From contig NW_020825289.1 in assembly GCF_003286085.1 (NCBI RefSeq), forward strand, positions 9,052,001 through 9,116,000: 64,000 bases of DNA, read 5' to 3'. This document shows, in pieces, positions 63,038 through 64,000 of this stretch; position 1 is the stretch's first letter, and each line of letters begins with the position of its first letter. The translations under genes and the position numbers were made by a program. The stretch comes from Drosophila persimilis (taxonomy: Eukaryota; Arthropoda; Insecta; Diptera; Drosophilidae). The notes under the pieces are model-generated. The model was not told where the DNA came from, made no database searches, and saw nothing but the letters and a program-made list of their open reading frames with translations.

Positions 63038-64000
63038 TTATGGCTTAAGATGTACTGTTTTGAGGTGTTTATCGTAGAAATAGAGGCGCTTGAAGGATTT
63101 ACCACACTCGGAGCATGTAAACGCGTGTACAGCATGTACACTCTGGACATGTTTCTTGTAGCGCGCTTCGTTGGGGAAAATCTCCTCACAGCACTCGCAA
63201 AAGTACACAGTCGGATTAATCTTTGGCAGAAAGTGAAACAGGAACATGTAGTGCTCAACGCTGTACGAAAGGGTCGCCTTCCTAAAGAACCTCTGATCGA
63301 TCTGATACGCATACCACGAGTTAATTAAGTTTAGAATGCGTTTTATCTCGTTCGTGGTCAAGTGGCAGTCAATCTCCCTGTTTACCTCCTCGGTGAATGA
63401 GTTCAGCTGCTCGGTTAGGCGTTGGTGTACTCCAATGGTCTTTGTTTTCCTGTAACTCCAGATTGTATCGTACGTATGATAGATTTTGCTAAACTTGGCC
63501 GCTGTTTTACGAAAGCTCTCCGACTGCTCAAAGGGCAGTTTATCTTCAAAGCAGGAATCTTTTAATACAAGCAACTGAAAATAATTTGTTAGTTAATCCA
63601 GTACGAAGTGATTTTTAAGACCTATTGCTTACCCCAACCGTCTTCAGCAGCCTAAGGTCTTCTTTCAGAGCCTCCATTTCAGGCTTGACACCAATTTGGA
63701 GTTTAGTAAACTCCTTCTGTGGGCTTCCCATTTTTGTGGCGTTTTTCTGTGATTAAAAAGGATTTACATTACGCCTGGGATGTATTTATCATCGGGCAAG
63801 CACTTACAACTTGGTCTTCCACTAGTGTGTTCTCAAAAGCATCGCTTTCTAGGGGCTCAGTCAACCGAAGGAGGCTGTCTAAATCCAACTTTGAGGTTTT
63901 CAAATCACTCCGGATATACTCTGTAACGCTCGCCGACAAACTGAAGTTCATGGAGCATCTATTCTGCTCTAATTTGGATCGTTTTGCATTGCCTTTTTCA
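63038..64000 (-). CDS. C2H2 zinc-finger protein (5' end outside the window)
   Basis: Exons from the right edge: 64000 (open)-63808, 63746-63633 and 63574-63038, with frames that agree. An ATG at 63951 exists, but the frame stays open to the edge, so the start may be further right. The middle is helical, with no named domain (SYRKTKTIGVHQRLTEQL, INSWYAYQIDQRFFRK). Two C2H2 fingers close the protein: CECCEEIFPNEARYKKHV..H and CSECGKSFKRLYFYDKHL..H, ending HLKP. It is probably a DNA-binding regulator of an insect-specific family; flies have several such genes in this chromosome region. Confidence 0.85.

Overview
The window is insect nuclear DNA from a Drosophila of the subgenus Sophophora. Genes are split by short GT-AG introns of about 55-70 bp, several start regions carry DRE sites (TATCGATA) or the fly core-promoter Motif 1, and the recognisable products are closest to fly genes (arrow, oysgedart, seele, Defensin, magu/pentagone). 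From memory, many of the D. melanogaster orthologues lie around 45-47 on chromosome arm 2R (Muller element C). The satellite and dispersed repeats suggest a species other than melanogaster, perhaps of the obscura group, but the species cannot be fixed from the sequence alone.

Left edge (1 to about 8.5 kb) is repeat-rich and looks heterochromatin-like: about ten copies of a 170-bp satellite in a higher-order pattern, a region of unknown sequence, a candidate mobile element with two divergent ORFs (3.0-5.0 kb), a decayed minus-strand copy of the Wnt co-receptor gene arrow (5.5-7.5 kb) and dispersed repeats (7.6-8.4 kb).

From 8.5 kb on, the window is gene-dense. In order: CG1407-type DHHC palmitoyltransferase (+) with two alternative last exons; SPOUT1/C9orf114-type methyltransferase (-) head to head with ASCC1 (+); oysgedart MBOAT acyltransferase (-), whose first exon lies 7.6 kb upstream and whose first intron holds a same-strand mucin-like chitin-binding gene; COX7C (+) and a COX7C-like tandem copy (+); seele/canopy (-); Defensin (-); magu/SMOC (+); two tandem PIG-N genes (-); mRpL42 (+); Cdk10 (-); a secreted or membrane DM4/12-type protein (+); NOMO (-) head to head with the KIAA0930 homologue (+); the first exon of a Reeler-domain gene (+); and the 3' part of a C2H2 zinc-finger gene (-) running off the right edge. 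I rebuilt the exon chains by hand from splice signals and reading-frame continuity; each complete chain gives one open frame.

Shared themes are the secretory pathway and membranes (oys, seele, PIG-N, NOMO, palmitoyltransferase), mitochondria (COX7C, COX7CL, mRpL42) and extracellular proteins (Defensin, magu, mucin, Reeler). The most unusual observation is a repeat of about 200-226 bp present three times, each copy just upstream of a gene (oys, mRpL42, Cdk10) and each in the same orientation relative to that gene, with short inverted ends. It could be a mobile element that lands at promoters or a mobile promoter module. Other notable points are mosaic gene conversion between the PIG-N copies, a GC-AG intron in Cdk10, and a 192-bp homogenised repeat in the mucin gene.
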